64,000 nucleotides of DNA from Dromiciops gliroides (GCF_019393635.1 NC_057867.1:3439889-3503888); one strand, 5' to 3'; numbered from the stretch's first letter, positions 24,136-36,242 are shown. Notes: generated by a model not told the origin, from the sequence alone. A program made the numbers and translations.

Positions 24136-25006
24136 ACAAGAAGCTCACTCCTCTCCCTTTGTGACTACCACCAAAGCTGGAGAGGCACATGAGAGAATGA
24201 CAGATAAGGAAAATATTGGAAACCAGTGGAATGAGGTGTAGTCTGGCATGTGGTTGAAAGATTAAAGAGAAATTTTGCAACTTGATTTGGAAGCCTGTAC
24301 AGGCCACTCTACAAAGTTAAGGGAAATTGGATAATCGGTGCTTCTAAGTGTGACAGTTCAAATCCATTATGTGCTCCTGCTTTTAAAAACTGGAAATAGT
24401 GATTCCATAATATTGAGCTAGTATTGTAATCATTGTTTTTATCATTTCTTTAATTAGATGTAATTACTTAATACTTCAGAACTTTATATGGAGTTTTAGA
24501 TGTGATCAGTATGCTCTGTCAATAGTGATGAGATGAATGATTTTCTGTGTAAAGTAATTTGGAAATGTATTCAACTGAATTGAGGCCACTTCAGGTGGTA
24601 ATGGTTTTTAATGAGGTTTGTTTCAAGTTTCAAATACATGGATATTATCTATGGTATTGTTATGTTTCTAAATTTTCTTATACTATAGAAATTTAGCAAA
24701 CAATTGCATCAGATGCTGTTAGAAAAGCAACTTCTCTTATAATCTGGATGTTGTTTAAGACTGTACTGTTAAAAGGTTTAAAATAGTTTGAAAACTTATC
24801 ATCTTATCAACAGTGTGTTGTGATATTCAGAATATCACTGAAGTACTGTAATTAAGAACTTAAACCTCCAAGTCTTGCCTAAATTTAAGAGGAAGGTTCA
24901 CCTAAAATTATTTGGCTATCACTTATGAAAACGTTATTGTTAAAAACTTATCAAGTATTTACATAGGTATTTTTAATTTATTTTTCTTTTTTCTTTTCTT
25001 TTCTTT
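24136..25006. other. AT-rich unique DNA, no gene recognised
   Basis: AT-rich sequence without long ORFs or repeats I can name. Together with 25150-25340 it resembles a 3' UTR, ending in AATAAA at 25307-25312. A processed-transcript origin is possible but no coding part is visible. It lies inside the LTR-bounded block. Confidence 0.4.
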
Positions 25007-25149
25007 TTTTTTTTTGCAGGCAATGGGGGTTAAGTGACTTGCCCAGCGTCACACAGCTAGTAAGTGTCAAGTGTCTGAGGGCAGATTTGAACTCAGGTCC
25101 TCCTGAATCCGGGGCCGGTGCTTTAACCACTGCGCCATCTAGCTGCCCC
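24973..25149 (-). mobile_element. SINE with TTTTC-rich tail region
   Basis: Reverse SINE; the T/C-rich tail side spans about 24973-25014 and the body runs to 25149. The target duplication cataggtatttttaa-like sequence occurs before (from 24962) and after (from about 25152). Confidence 0.9.
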
Positions 25150-25417
25150 ATCATAGGTATTTTTAAAAAGGGGAAATTGGTAATTGTATAAAGAAAAGAC
25201 CTTGTAAAATCTCCTTTTGTAAACTTACAAGGATTTTTGGAACCATCTAGACATACATTCTTATCAACTCTGTGCAAGAGTTTTCTGTGTTGTGGAATTC
25301 CTACTGAATAAATGGGATACAAATAATCCTTGCACAAAACGGGAGTGTAATTTTCAAGCTTGCTTATGATGGAGAGTGAATTTCATTTAAGGATGTGTAA
25401 GTGTAAGTGAGGGTGAC

Positions 25418-25469
<52 letters not shown>

Positions 25470-25655
25470 ATCTAGAAGTTTACAACAATTGGCCAGTGTT
25501 GTTTTTCTAGGGGTTTAAGTGAAACCATCACATATTACTATGTGGGATTCCAGAATGTAATTATTTTCCTAATTTCTAGTGATATATTTCATACCAGCTT
25601 GAATTTATACTCTAGAAGAAGAAAAAAGGAAGAAAAAGATACTGAGTAAAATTTT
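25150..25655. other. Unique AT-rich DNA with (GA)n
   Basis: Continuation of the unique DNA, with AATAAA at 25307-25312 and a (GA)n microsatellite at 25421-25466. No ORF of interest. Confidence 0.4.
25421..25466. repeat. (GA)n microsatellite
   Basis: 23 GA dinucleotides in otherwise unique DNA, outside the tandem arrays. Confidence 0.95.
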
Positions 25656-25814
25656 GTTTTTTGGTTTTTTTTTTTTTAGTGAGGCAATTGGGGTTAAGTG
25701 ACTTGCCCAGGGTCACACAGCTAGTAAGTGTTAAGTGTCTGAGGCAGGATTTGAACTCAGGTTCTCCTGACTCCAGGGCTAGTGCTCTATCCACTGCGCC
25801 ATCTAGCTTCCCCC
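25656..25814 (-). mobile_element. SINE with 20-bp target duplication
   Basis: Reverse SINE with T-run. A clean 20-bp duplication aagatactgagtaaaatttt lies at about 25635 and at 25815. Low divergence suggests a relatively young insertion. Confidence 0.95.
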
Positions 25815-25974
25815 AAGATACTGAGTAAAATTTTAAAGGCTTGGTAAGCTTTGTTACTGTGATAAGTCTAATTTATTTGGATATGTATGTATATAAATAT
25901 CAAAATTAATTGTATAGACACATATATTTGGCTCAGAAAAACTGAATATTCTCCTGAGAACTGCAAAATTTACT

Positions 25975-26448
25975 GAGAACTTCCTCATATAGAAGTCAAC
26001 CAGTGTGGGAAATTTCTCTTAGAGATTTACCCAGGCCAAAATCTAAGACAGTAAAAGACAGTAAAAGAAATTCTAATTTAAGATTAATGGGCACTTTCCT
26101 GGTCATTGTGTTTGCTTAGACAGGTCTGAGAAGCACTGATTCTCTAGGTCAGGTAGGTGATATGGAAATTGATAAGTGTCCTTAAGCCAAGATTTGGGGG
26201 ATCTAAGTCAAGGACCCCAAAGACCCTTCTTTTAACAGAGCCCACCTTCCATTTTAATATTCATTCTGTTGTTGACTAGAGTTGGTTGCCACCCTTCATA
26301 TAAACTGTGAGCCCACTGCCATTAGGGGTCTTTGGTTTAAGAGAAATAGTCAAATGACCAGCTTTTCATTAATAAACATGCTGGCCTTATTAATAAAATG
26401 ATTAAATTACTCAGAAACTATGTTTCTCAGGATTTTTTAATCATAACA
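25975..26448 (+). mobile_element. Retroviral-type LTR (right LTR, 5' part missing)
   Basis: Matches the left LTR from its 'cttcctcatatagaagtcaa' segment to the end (attttttaatcataaca), including 'ttcatataaactgtgagccc'. The first roughly 70 bp, including the TGTGAG start, are not recognisable, and no polypurine tract is seen upstream. Array A resumes immediately after with gtctccctatacctggcatt. It is on the same strand as the LTR at 11463, so the two bound one block. Confidence 0.7.
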
Positions 26449-28581
26449 GTCTCCCTATACCTGGCATTCTCTTCATTGTCAGGTTTCTTCTGGCTAGGCC
26501 TAGAGGGCAGGAAGAAGAGTAAGAGGAATATGAAGGGAAAGATAAAGGGAGAAGGAGAGAATTTTTAATGTTGGTCTGTCCCTAGAAAAGAGAAAGAGTC
26601 TTCTCCCTTGCTCACAGATTGGTCATCCCTCTGTGGTAGTTTTGCAGTAGAGAGAGAGAGATATGGGTCGTAAAATCTTTCTCTTGTCACAATTTCCTCC
26701 AATCTGGTGACAAGGCCCAGAAATAAAGATGGTCTCCTCAAATCTGCCTTCTGGTAATCTCTACACAGTCAGGCATATGCTAGCTGGGCTTTCTGGGGGT
26801 GGGAAAGTTGGAGAGAGAGGGGAGGGGGGAGGGAGGGGGAGAGAAAGACAATCTATGTCTTCTAGTCTGTCATTCCCTTGCTTTATTCCTATTGGCCAGC
26901 CCCTGGAAAAGAGAAAGACTCTTCTCTTTTGTTCACATATTGGTCAATTCTTTGCTGTAGCATGTGGGAGAGAGAGATAAAGGAAGAGAGAGAGATGTGT
27001 GAGAGACCTGTCCCAACTCTTAATTTCCTCCAGTCTATTGAATAGGCTCCAAAAAAAGGGGCTTTCCCATACCTTTCTTGTGGCACATTCTTCACAGTCA
27101 GGCTTCTGCTAGCTGGGTCTGCTGGGGATGGGCAAGAGGAAGATGAAGAAGGAGAGAGGGTCAGAACTAAAGAAAGAAAGGGAGGAAAGGAAGGGGGGAA
27201 GAGGGAGAGAGAAAGAGAGGGAGAGAGGGAGAGAGAGAGAGGGAGAGAGAGAGAGAAAGAAAATCTTTCTCTTCCACTCCTTGTTGTGGTCCTATTGGCC
27301 TGAACAAGATAAGAGGAATGTTTTCTCTTCTTTACACGTTGGTCATCGATTCGTTGTAGTTTTTTTTTTAGTGAGGCAATTGGGGTTAAGTGACTTGCCC
27401 AGGGTCACACAGCTAGTAAGTGTTAAGTGTCTGAAGTCGGATTTGAACTCAGGTACTCCTGACTCCAGGGCCGGTGCTCTATCCACTGCGTCACCTAGCT
27501 GCCCCTCGTTGTAGTTTTGCAGGAGAGAAGGATAAAGGAAAAAAGAGAGAAATGTGTGAGACACTTTGTCCCATTTCATAATTTTCTTCCCATCTAGTGA
27601 GAAGATCCCCAAATAAAAAGGGTTTCCTCATACCTGTGTACTGGTATTCTCTTCACAGTCAGGCTTCTACTAACTGGGTGTGACAGAGAAGGGGAAAGAG
27701 GAAACAGAAGAGAGAATCTTCCTCTACCAAGACATCTTCTCCTCACTGTACTCTTATTGGTTGGACCTGAAAAAGTCTTCTCCTTGCTCCCCTCCCCCTA
27801 AAAATGGTGGCCTTGTCTGAGAGAAAGAGAGAAAGAGACAGACACAGACAGAGACAGAGAGGGAGAGAGAATATTTGTCTTTGACTCTGTCATTTCCTTG
27901 CTTTATTTCTTTTTTTTTTAACCCACTTGAATTATTATTTTAAAAAACAATCTTTGAATATCATATTCTGTCCATAGTTCAACCTGGTCCCAGCAAGTGG
28001 TTAAATGACTGGTGAGAAGTTCCTTTCTTTATTCCTATTGGTCAGACCCTGGAAAAGAGAAAGAATCTTCTCTTTTGCTTACACACTGGTCATCTCTCTG
28101 CTGTAGTTATATAGAAGAGAGGAATAAAGGAAGAGAGAGATGTGAGAGACCCTGTCTCAACTCTCAATTTCCTCCAATCTGTAGAATAGGCCCCAAATAA
28201 AAAGGATCTCCCCATACCTTTCTTGTGGTACATTCTTCATAATCAGGCTTCTGGTAGCTGGGTTTGCTGGGGGTAGGCAAGAGGAAGACAAAGATGAAGA
28301 GGGAGAGAGAGAGAGAAGTATAAAGAAAGTCAGAACTAAAGAAAGTAAGGGAGGAAGGAAGGAAGAAAAAAAAAGAGAAGATTCCTCTTCCAGCCCATCA
28401 TCTCCTTGCTATGGTCCTATTGGCCTGTCCCAGGAAAAGAGGATCTTCTTCCTTGCTCACTTTGGTATTCTTTGGAGGAGGAGGAGAAGGAGAAGGAAGG
28501 AGAGGTATGGGTGACAGACTCTTTACCTCCTCATAAATTTTTCCAATCTGGCAACAAGGGTTAGAAATAATGAGGGCCTTT
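26449..28581 (-). repeat. Tandem array A, middle part
   Basis: Array A monomers continue in the same orientation and register: box words atacctggcattctcttcat, tatacctttcttgtggcaca-like, and 'cctattggccagcccctgga'. About six monomers have GA-rich spacers. An insertion of about 110 bp without array similarity lies at 27905-28015, beginning with a T-run. The array stops at the opposite-strand LTR at 28582, inside the 'aaataaagagggtctcc' segment. Confidence 0.78.
27361..27505 (-). mobile_element. SINE in array A
   Basis: Reverse SINE; the target duplication tcgttgtagtttt is at about 27350-27362 and from 27506. It is one of only two SINEs in array A. Confidence 0.93.
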
Positions 28582-29100
28582 TGATGATTAAAAATATGGG
28601 AGATAATTTCTGGGTAATTTAACAATTTGATTAATAAGCTGGCAGGTTATTAATAAAGGATGGTCATTTGGTTATTTCTCATCAACCAAAGACTGCTGAT
28701 TGTGGTAGAGTCAAAGTTTTATGTCCTTTGAAGAGGAAATATTCCTGAGGGATTCTTATTCTGATTGGTTAATCAAATTAGAGGTAGGCTATCTTGGGGT
28801 ACATGACTTAGGTCACTCAAACCTTGATAAAAGACACATCAATTTCCATATCACCTATTTTGATAATAGGGAGAATAAACATTTTCCCAGGACCTGTCTA
28901 AGCAAACACAATGAACAGAAATTCATCCATTAGCTCAAATTTAGAATTTCTTTTACTGTCTGATTAGATTTTGGCCTAGGTAAATCTCTAAGAGAAAATT
29001 CCCACACTGGTTGGTTTCTGGATAAGGAAGTAGAAAAGGGGAACAACCTAGGTCCTAATACAATAATTAGGTATTGAATAAAAGAGAAATATTTCTCACA
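28582..29100 (-). mobile_element. Retroviral-type LTR, opposite strand
   Basis: Read on the minus strand, it begins TGTGAGAAATATTTCTC (from 29100) and ends TTTTTAATCATCA (28582). It matches the LTRs at 11463 and 25975 along most of its length. The adjoining minus-strand sequence at 29101-29125 contains the purine stretch aaatgggggaa, a polypurine tract of the kind lying directly before a 3' LTR. This is therefore the 3' LTR of a minus-strand retroviral insertion. No matching 5' LTR appears in the window. Confidence 0.75.
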
Positions 29101-29760
29101 TTCCCCCATTTGATTCTAAGAGAGAGATGAAGTCTCCTCAATCACTAATTGTTATTATAAACCACTTCATTAAAGATTCTCAACTATGAGGCTTATTATG
29201 GGTAACAAGGTGAGGGGGAAAAAGAGGAGAAATGGATTGGTGCATTGATAAAACCCAAGGGGGCAGTCCCCTTTAGTAAGTAGAACTTACAGATAAAAGA
29301 TGCAAAGGGAAAAAGTAAACAGTTAAAAAAAATTGTCCATTTAAGGCTCAGAAGGCTTCATCTTATACAGCTGTCTGATTCTTAGGACACCATATGATGT
29401 GGTTCTCTGGTCTGGGTGTGGTTTCAGTGCAATTTCCAGCTGTCTTCTTAAACTCAGGTTACTTGTAGAAATGGTCTTTGGTAAAAATTTCCTACAAAAT
29501 TGCTCTTAACATAATTTTAAATTATTTTGCCAATAACCAGGTCAAATGATGAAAATTAACCAAATCCTTATGTTACTCTATTACTATAAAATAAAATCTG
29601 GAACACTTTAGACAAAGGAATTTACATTTTTAGTGTGAGAAATAATGATTAATAATTGATATCTTAGAGGACCCGGTGATCAAGTCCCTTTTCTTTTTCT
29701 TCCACACAAAGGCAAACTCTCCTTGAGAGATTCCATTGAATCTCTCCATCTTGGTCAGGC
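29101..29760 (-). mobile_element. Probable internal remnant of the minus-strand ERV
   Basis: Non-array, non-L1 sequence adjoining the LTR on its polypurine side; by position it should be the 3' part of the provirus. I see no long ORF or identifiable Env motif, so only position supports the call. Confidence 0.4.
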
Positions 29761-29769
29761 CCAACCCAA

Positions 29770-30850
29770 GGTCTCAGCCCATAGACAGTAAGAGGGTTGA
29801 ACAGCTTGTCAGAGGGAGATTATAGGGGTGTCTTTGGTAGCACTGAGGCAGGGTTCTCTTGTTTTGCCTATATTGGGATTTGTGTTGCAGTTTTGGGTGG
29901 CATTCCCAGGGCAAGGAAGAGCACCACTAGCACGCTTAAGCTTGTGGCAGCAGTGAAGCAGGCACCCTTGTCAAAGTTCCAGGGCAGAAAAGAGTGCTCA
30001 TGGTTGTTCATAGACCAGAGCATAGGCCAGAAGAGTAGTGAACACACCTCTCCTTAGATCATACCACCTTGGAAGAACTGAAAGCTTACAGGTCCCTAGA
30101 AATATCTCTGAAAACAGCTGCACAAAACCCCTGAAGACTGTGACAGTGTACCTTCCACCCTGGAAGCAGAGTCCCTACTGTAATAAAGAGCTAAAAATCG
30201 AGAAATAGTCTGGCGAAATGAGTAAACAGAAAAAAATTCTGACCACAGAAAGTTACTATGGTGACAAGGAAAATCAAAAAATACCTTCAGAAGAAGATAA
30301 AGTCAAATCTACAAAATCTCCAAGAAAAATATGAATGGGTCTTAGGCAATGGAAGATCTCAAAAAGGATTTTGAAAATCAAGTAAGAGAAGTAGAGGAAA
30401 AATTGGGAAGAGAAATGAGAGTGATGCAAGAAAATCATGAAAAAAGGGTCAACAGCTTAGTAAAGGAGATACAAAAAATACAGAAGAAAATAACACCTTA
30501 AGAACAGACTAGAGCAAATGGTAAAATAAGTAAAAAAATCAAATGAGAAGAATGCCTTGAAAAGCAGAATTGGCCAAATGGAAAAATAGGCAAAAAAAAT
30601 TCACTGAAGAAAACTCCTTAAAAGGTAGAATTGGCCACATGGAAAAGGAGGTACAAAAACTCACTGAAGAAAATAATTCCTTAAAAATCAGAATTGAGCA
30701 AATGGAAGCTTTATGAGAAATAGAGAACTTTGAGAAATCAGGAAACAATAACACAAAATCAAAAGAATGAGAAAATTGAAGACAATGTGGAATATCTTCT
30801 TGGAAAAACAGCTGACCTGGAAAATAGATATAGGAGAGATAATTTTTTTA
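29770..30850 (+). mobile_element. L1 5' region and partial ORF1
   Basis: A 5' UTR-like leader leads to an ORF1 start near 30218 (MSKQKKILT), a coiled-coil region with repeated EKE/LTEENSLK-like heptads (30370-30720), and LGKTADLEN near 30800. It stops abruptly at 'aggagagataatttttttaa', so the 3' part is missing, unlike usual 5' truncation. In-frame stops are present. The leader differs from that of the 14278 element, suggesting another subfamily. Confidence 0.7.
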
Positions 30851-31033
30851 AATTTTAGAATTTTAAATACATGTTATTAACAACATATCCCTTTGATAAG
30901 ATTATGCTCCAGGGGGCTTTTGATGCCCCCTGTACACACTATGCAAAAACCACCAAAAAAAATCAAGGTGGGCAAAATCATTTGGGAACAAACCTTTGTT
31001 TAAATTATACACAGCTCAATGAAATATTCTTTC

Positions 31034-31153
31034 TTTTTTGGGGGGGGTGGGGCAATGAAGGTTAAGTGACTTGCCCAGTCTAAGTCTAAGGCCAGACTTG
31101 AACTCAGGTCCTCCTGAATGCAGGGCCAGTGCTTTATCCACTGTGCCACCTAA
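31034..31153 (-). mobile_element. Partial SINE
   Basis: Reverse SINE with an internal gap (the 'acacagctagtaagtg' part is missing) and head truncated after 'gtgccacctaa'. An older copy. Confidence 0.85.
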
Positions 31154-31348
31154 ACATACTACTGTTAAGCCAATGTCTTACTAAAGCCCTATGTTTCCAA
31201 GCTATGGAGTTAATTTCAGCCCAGGGGATTCTCTTCATTAATCTGCCTACCACAAAATTCAGGTGCTCTCTAGGAAATAACAGAGCTTCATATTTTTCAT
31301 TCTCAAAAGGAGAGAGAAATTGTTCCTATATAGGAAGAAATTTGTGGA

Positions 31349-31391
31349 ACAAATCCTTTTTGTTTTGGTTTTTTTTGGACAAATCCTTTAA
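31349..31391. repeat. Direct duplication flanking a T/G run
   Basis: acaaatccttt occurs at about 31352 and 31380, separated by 'ttgttttggtttttttgg'. It resembles a retroinsertion consisting of tail only. Confidence 0.6.
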
Positions 31392-32080
31392 AATCCATTA
31401 AGATGGGTTTAATTGTTACAAAAACTTTTAGGAAACATGCAATGGCTTATACTCCTGTTGAAACACAAGAATGGAGTTCTGGCTACTCCCAAACTCTTAA
31501 CAGATTATAAAAGGGCTTGACAGCCTACTTAACAGTTCTCCAAACTAAAAATCATACACACCCACCTGTTTCTCCTGCTGCTCTTTACCTTTTAGAATCA
31601 GAAGAGAGTTAATACTTAATAATTTGCAGATCAAGAGAGCTGTGTCTCTCTCAAACCCTTCACCAATATTACTTATAAAAACCAGATTTCATAATGTTAA
31701 TGAATTTAAAACAAATACCAGAAGTCCTAAAGTGATTACATTTAAGGATATTAAATAAAAGCCCTGGTAAAAGTGTCTAATAAGACAAAAAAAACCCTTC
31801 ACTTGTGTAGTTTTAAACACATTGCCCTGATGCCAGACATACTTGGGGGGGGGCGGGAAGACAGTTCTCTAGATTTAATTTAAACATAATCAAGAAACTT
31901 AAGCACTGGAATCTAATTAAACCTGAATTCATCTAACTTTGGAGTAACAAAAACTCTCTTAGCTTTCCCTCATCAACCCCTGCTACCTTCCAGCTCCTTA
32001 GTTTAGGTCTCATCAGTATAAAGCTACTACAGCTTCTAAACTAACTCCTGGGAGTTTCAAACTGCCTTTTATACCTCCCT

Positions 32081-32231
32081 TATTTTTTTTTTTTTGAGGC
32101 GACTGGGGTTAAGTGACTTGCCCAGGGTCACACAGCAAGTAAGTGTTAAGTGTCTGAGGCAGAATTTGAACTCAGGACCTCCTGAAACTAGGGCTGGCAC
32201 TCTATCCACTGTGCCACCTAACAGCGCCTAG
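32081..32231 (-). mobile_element. SINE near the left edge of array B
   Basis: Reverse SINE with T-run; the imperfect target duplication ctcccttatttttt / ctcccttacttctt flanks it. Confidence 0.9.
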
Positions 32232-33268
32232 CTCCCTTACTTCTTAAAAAAACTTCACACAAATGAACACAGAGACAAACAAGGATAAACAAGAACATAC
32301 AATGTACTCTCATAATGGATGTGGTTTCTGATATGAAGCACTGTTAAACAGAATTTCTCAAAAGCTCGCTTCAGCATACCATGCATTTTTCCTGGCAGAA
32401 CTTGAGGGCTCTTCTACCTTAACTATTCTGTAAGAGAATTTGGACCATACTTGATCTACAAGACTGGGATGACACAAGTCTGTCCCAAAGAGATCTAAGT
32501 CTCTCAGGCAGCCTCTCTAAAAATACTTCAGTGGGCCACTTAAGTCAACTTGTCTTGATGCCTGTGCTGAGGAGACCACCGCTTACTGTAAAGATTAAAA
32601 GTTCACAAAACACTTAGATGGTAATAGATATACAGACAGATATATGATTACCCAGGGACAAGTGAAGAAATGAAGAGGGCATCCCCGTACCTCTGGGAAC
32701 ATCGTCTGATGACAATCAAACATCTGACAGATGGGTCTCCTGGAGAGGGCATTCCAGCAGGAGGAAAAGGAAGGGAGGGACAATCCTCTATTTTTACCTC
32801 ATCTTCTTCTTGCTTTGCTCCTCTTGTCCTGGATCTCGAAGTGAAAGTACCTTCCCACTTCTCATTTTTCCCATACTCACCTTCAAGTCAAGTCTCTAGC
32901 AATGGAGAGAGGTAAGCTCCTCTCCCCCAGCCTGCTTGTAGTCTTCTTGCAACACTAGACTTGATTGTGGAAAGAAGGAGACAGAGGGGATCTCTTTTGC
33001 GTTTTCTCCATTTCCCTGATGTTTGGAATCAATCAAACAGGGAGGGCTTTGAAGGGAGTCTGTCCTGTTTGTCAGGCCAAGCAGCCACCTCTTGCTTCTC
33101 TTTCTTCCTGCCTCAGACCTGCCTTTCCTAAAGTCTTCTTGCCTGGGGCCAAAGAGAGAGGGGGGCTTCAGTGCTAGGAATTTACTTCCCGTAATTCTAA
33201 ATGCTAGACCCTGAAAATGACAAAAAGCCATTTCTCTTGCTGCTCCATTGATCACTAATTGACTGTAC

Positions 33269-33421
33269 TTTTTTGTTTGTTTGTTTGTTTGTTTTTTGGT
33301 GAGGCAGTTGGGGTTAAGTGACTTGCCCAGGGTAACACACCTATGTCTGAGGCCAAATTTGAACTCAGGTATTCCTGACTCCAGGGCCAGTGCTCTATCC
33401 ACTGCAGAACCTAGCTGGCCC
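33269..33421 (-). mobile_element. SINE with (CAAA)n tail in array B unit 0
   Basis: Reverse SINE; the plus strand starts with (TTTG)n. It has a small deletion in the 'cacagctagtaagtg' region. Other units have no insert at this point. Confidence 0.9.
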
Positions 33422-34369
33422 GAATTTACTGGGTTTTTACCAGAGAGTGGCAGAAGGTGAAAAAGACAGAGCAGACAAGGGGAACAAAGAAGGTAGTGAG
33501 GGAAGGGGAAAGCAAGGGAAAAAAAAAGCAAAATAAAACAGAAAAAATAGAGAAAAAAGGTGTTTTTTTTCCGAACCTCCCTTACCTTACCTGTGTTCCT
33601 AGGGGCCAGACTTAGCAAAACACAATCTTCTCTCTTGCTCATGTATTGCTCATCTCTTTCCTAGAACAGTGCAGGAGAGAAGGAGAAGAGAGATACAGCT
33701 GAGAGCCTCTTTACTTCTGCAACAATTTTTCCAATTTGTTGACCTGGACCAGAAGTAAGGAAGGTCTCCCCGTACCTGTTGTCTCGTCCTCTGATCACCA
33801 TGCAACTTCTGCCACGGTGGTCTTCTGGAGAGGGGATAAGAACAGTAGCAAAGGAAAGCGAGGGACATTCTTCTTGTTCTTCCTTAATTTCTAATGGCTC
33901 TGCAATTCTGGGTCTCCCCCTGGCAAAAGAGAGAACCTTCTCATTGCTCCTTCTCCACTTACTGACATCCACCTCCTGTTGCTGTTGCAATGCAGAGAGA
34001 ACGATAAGTTCCTCTCTGTCTCCCTCCTTGTAGGCTTCTTGCCACTCTAGTCTTGCTTGCAGAAAGAAGGAGAAAGAGACCAGCTCATGTGAGTTTTCTC
34101 TTTTGACCTGATGTGTGGGATTAGGGAAAGAGAGAGGGCCTTCAACGAGCCCTGTCCTGTTTGTTAGGCCAAGCTGGCATCTCCTGCATGCCTCTCGCTT
34201 TCTGTCTTGAACATGCCTCTGCTTTAGTGCTCTTGCCCAGGGCAATGAGACAGAGGGAGAGCATGGTGCTTGTACTGCATGCCCTTTACTTTCTTCAATC
34301 CTATTGTCAAAAAACTCTACAAGAGAAAGTGTCATGTCTCTTCTTTGTATATTAATCATCAATTTAGTG

Positions 34370-34492
34370 GATAAAGCACTGGCCTTGGATTCAGGAGGAC
34401 CTGAGTTCAAATCCAGCCTCAGACACTTGACACTTACTAGCTGTGTGACCCTGGACAAGTCACTTAACCCTCATTGCCCTGCAAAAAAAAAA
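34370..34492 (+). mobile_element. 5'-truncated SINE in array B unit 0
   Basis: Forward SINE lacking its first roughly 20 bp (starts at ggataaagcactgg). Target duplication atcatcaatttagtg is at 34355-34369 and 34493-34507. Confidence 0.94.
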
Positions 34493-34534
34493 ATCATCAA
34501 TTTAGTGACGATTCCCTCCAGAGGGGCAGAATGT

Positions 34535-34576
<42 letters not shown>

Positions 34577-36242
34577 AGGAGAAACAGAGAGGAAGGGAGG
34601 GAATGAGGAAGAAAAAGGAACAAAAGAATAGATAAAGAAAAAATGAAGAAGAATTTAACTCTTCCTACCTGCCCTGTCCTTGCTGTGGCCCTGGCAGCCC
34701 CAATCAGGAAAAGAGAATCGTCTCTCCTGCTCAGCTACTGTTCATGTCTTTGCCAAAATACTGGAAGAGAGAAAGAGAAACAAGACATGGGTAAGAACCA
34801 CTTCACTTCTTCCAGAATCTGTCCACTTTGTTGACAAGGGCAAGAAATGAAGAAGGTCTCCCCGTACCTCTGGGGTCATCTTCTGATGACAATCAAACAC
34901 CTGACAGATGGGTCTCCTGGAGAGGGCATTCCAGCAGGAGGAAAAGGAAGAGAGGGACAATCTTCTGTTTTTACCTCATCTTCTCCTTGCTTTGCTCCTC
35001 TTGTCCTGGATCTCAAAGAGAAAGCATCTACCTTCCCACTTCCCCCTTTTCCCATACTCACATTCTAGTCAAGTCTCTGTAGCAATGGAGAGAGATAAGC
35101 TCCTCTCCCCCAGCCTGCTTGTAGTCTTCTTGCAACACTAGCGTTGATTGTGGACAGGAGACAGAGAGGATCTCCTTTGAGTTTTCTCCTTTTCCCTGAT
35201 GTTTGGAATCAGTCAAACGGAGAGGGCATTGAAGGGAGCCTGTCTTCTTTGTCATGCCAAGCAGGCATCACTTGCTTCCCTCTCTTCCTGCCTGAGACGT
35301 GCCTTTCCTACTAAAGTCTTCTTTCCTGGGTTTAAGGAAAGAAGGAGAGAGAGAGAAAGAGACCAGAGCCAGGAATTTACTTCCCTGAATTCTAAAGGCT
35401 AGACCATGGCAATGACCAAAAGTCATTGTACTGCACCACTGGTCATCAATTTGCTGTGTTTTTAGCAAAGAATGCCAGAATGTGAGAAAGACAGAGCAGA
35501 CAGGGGAAACACAGAGGGCAGTGAGGAAGGGGAGAGCAGGGCAAAAAAATGCAAAATAAAACGGACAAATAGAGAAAAAAGGTGTTTTTTCTTCGAAATT
35601 GCCTTACCTTTGCTGTGTTCCGACTGGCCTTACTCAGCAAAACACAATCTTCTCTCTTGCTCATGTATTGCTCACCTCTCTCCTAGAACAGTTCAGGAGA
35701 GAAGGAGAAGAGAGATACGGCTGAGACCCCCTTTACTTTCTCAACAATTTTTCCAATTTGTTGACCAGGACCAGAAGTAAGGAAGGTCTCCCCGTACCTG
35801 TTGTCTTGTCCTCTGATCACCATGCAACTTCTGCCAGATTGGTCTCCTGGAGAGGGGATAATAAGAGTAGCAAAGGAAAGCGAGGGACATTCTTCTTGTT
35901 CTTCCTTAATTTCTAATGGCTCTGCTCTCCTGGGGTACCCCCTGGCAAAAGAGAGAACCTTCCCATTGTTCCTTCTCCACTTACTCACATCCACCTTTTG
36001 TGGTTGTTGCAATGGAGAGAGAACAATAAGTTCCTCTCTGTCTCTCTCCTTGTAGTCTTCTTGCCACTCTAGTCTTGCTGGTGGGAAGAAGGAGAAAGAG
36101 ACCAGCTCATGTGAGTTTTCTCTTTTGACCTGATGTGTGGGATTAGGGAAAGAGAGAGGGCCTTCAAGGAGCCCTGTCCTGTTTGTTAGGCCAAGCTGGC
36201 ATCTCCTGCATGCCTCTCGCTTTCTGTCTTGAACATGCCCCT

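Larger units (their letters stand above)
30851..32658. other. Unassigned DNA with two SINEs
   Basis: AT-rich sequence with no ORF, array or L1 similarity that I can recognise. It may include more of the minus-strand ERV. Array B begins near 32659 with 'gaagaaatgaagagggcatc'. Confidence 0.4.
32659..34827 (-). repeat. Array B, unit 0 (left edge)
   Basis: First array B unit, the most diverged (for example 'ccgtacctctgggaacatcg'). Units are delimited here by the plus-strand anchor ttgttgacaagggcaag. A unit holds, in minus-strand terms, two related half-units with boxes called alpha, beta, gamma and delta in this annotation. The alpha box is at 33586-33660 (75 nt, open frame, ending RNTGK before GTAAGG). 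Two SINEs lie inside. A (GA)n tract is at 34542-34575. Minus-strand open frames of 248 and 265 codons run through it, partly SINE-derived. Confidence 0.85.

Noticed and set aside
29675-29700. ggtgatcaag resembling the leader after the left LTR
   Set aside because: The orientation is wrong for the minus-strand ERV here and the flanks do not align, so it is probably coincidence.
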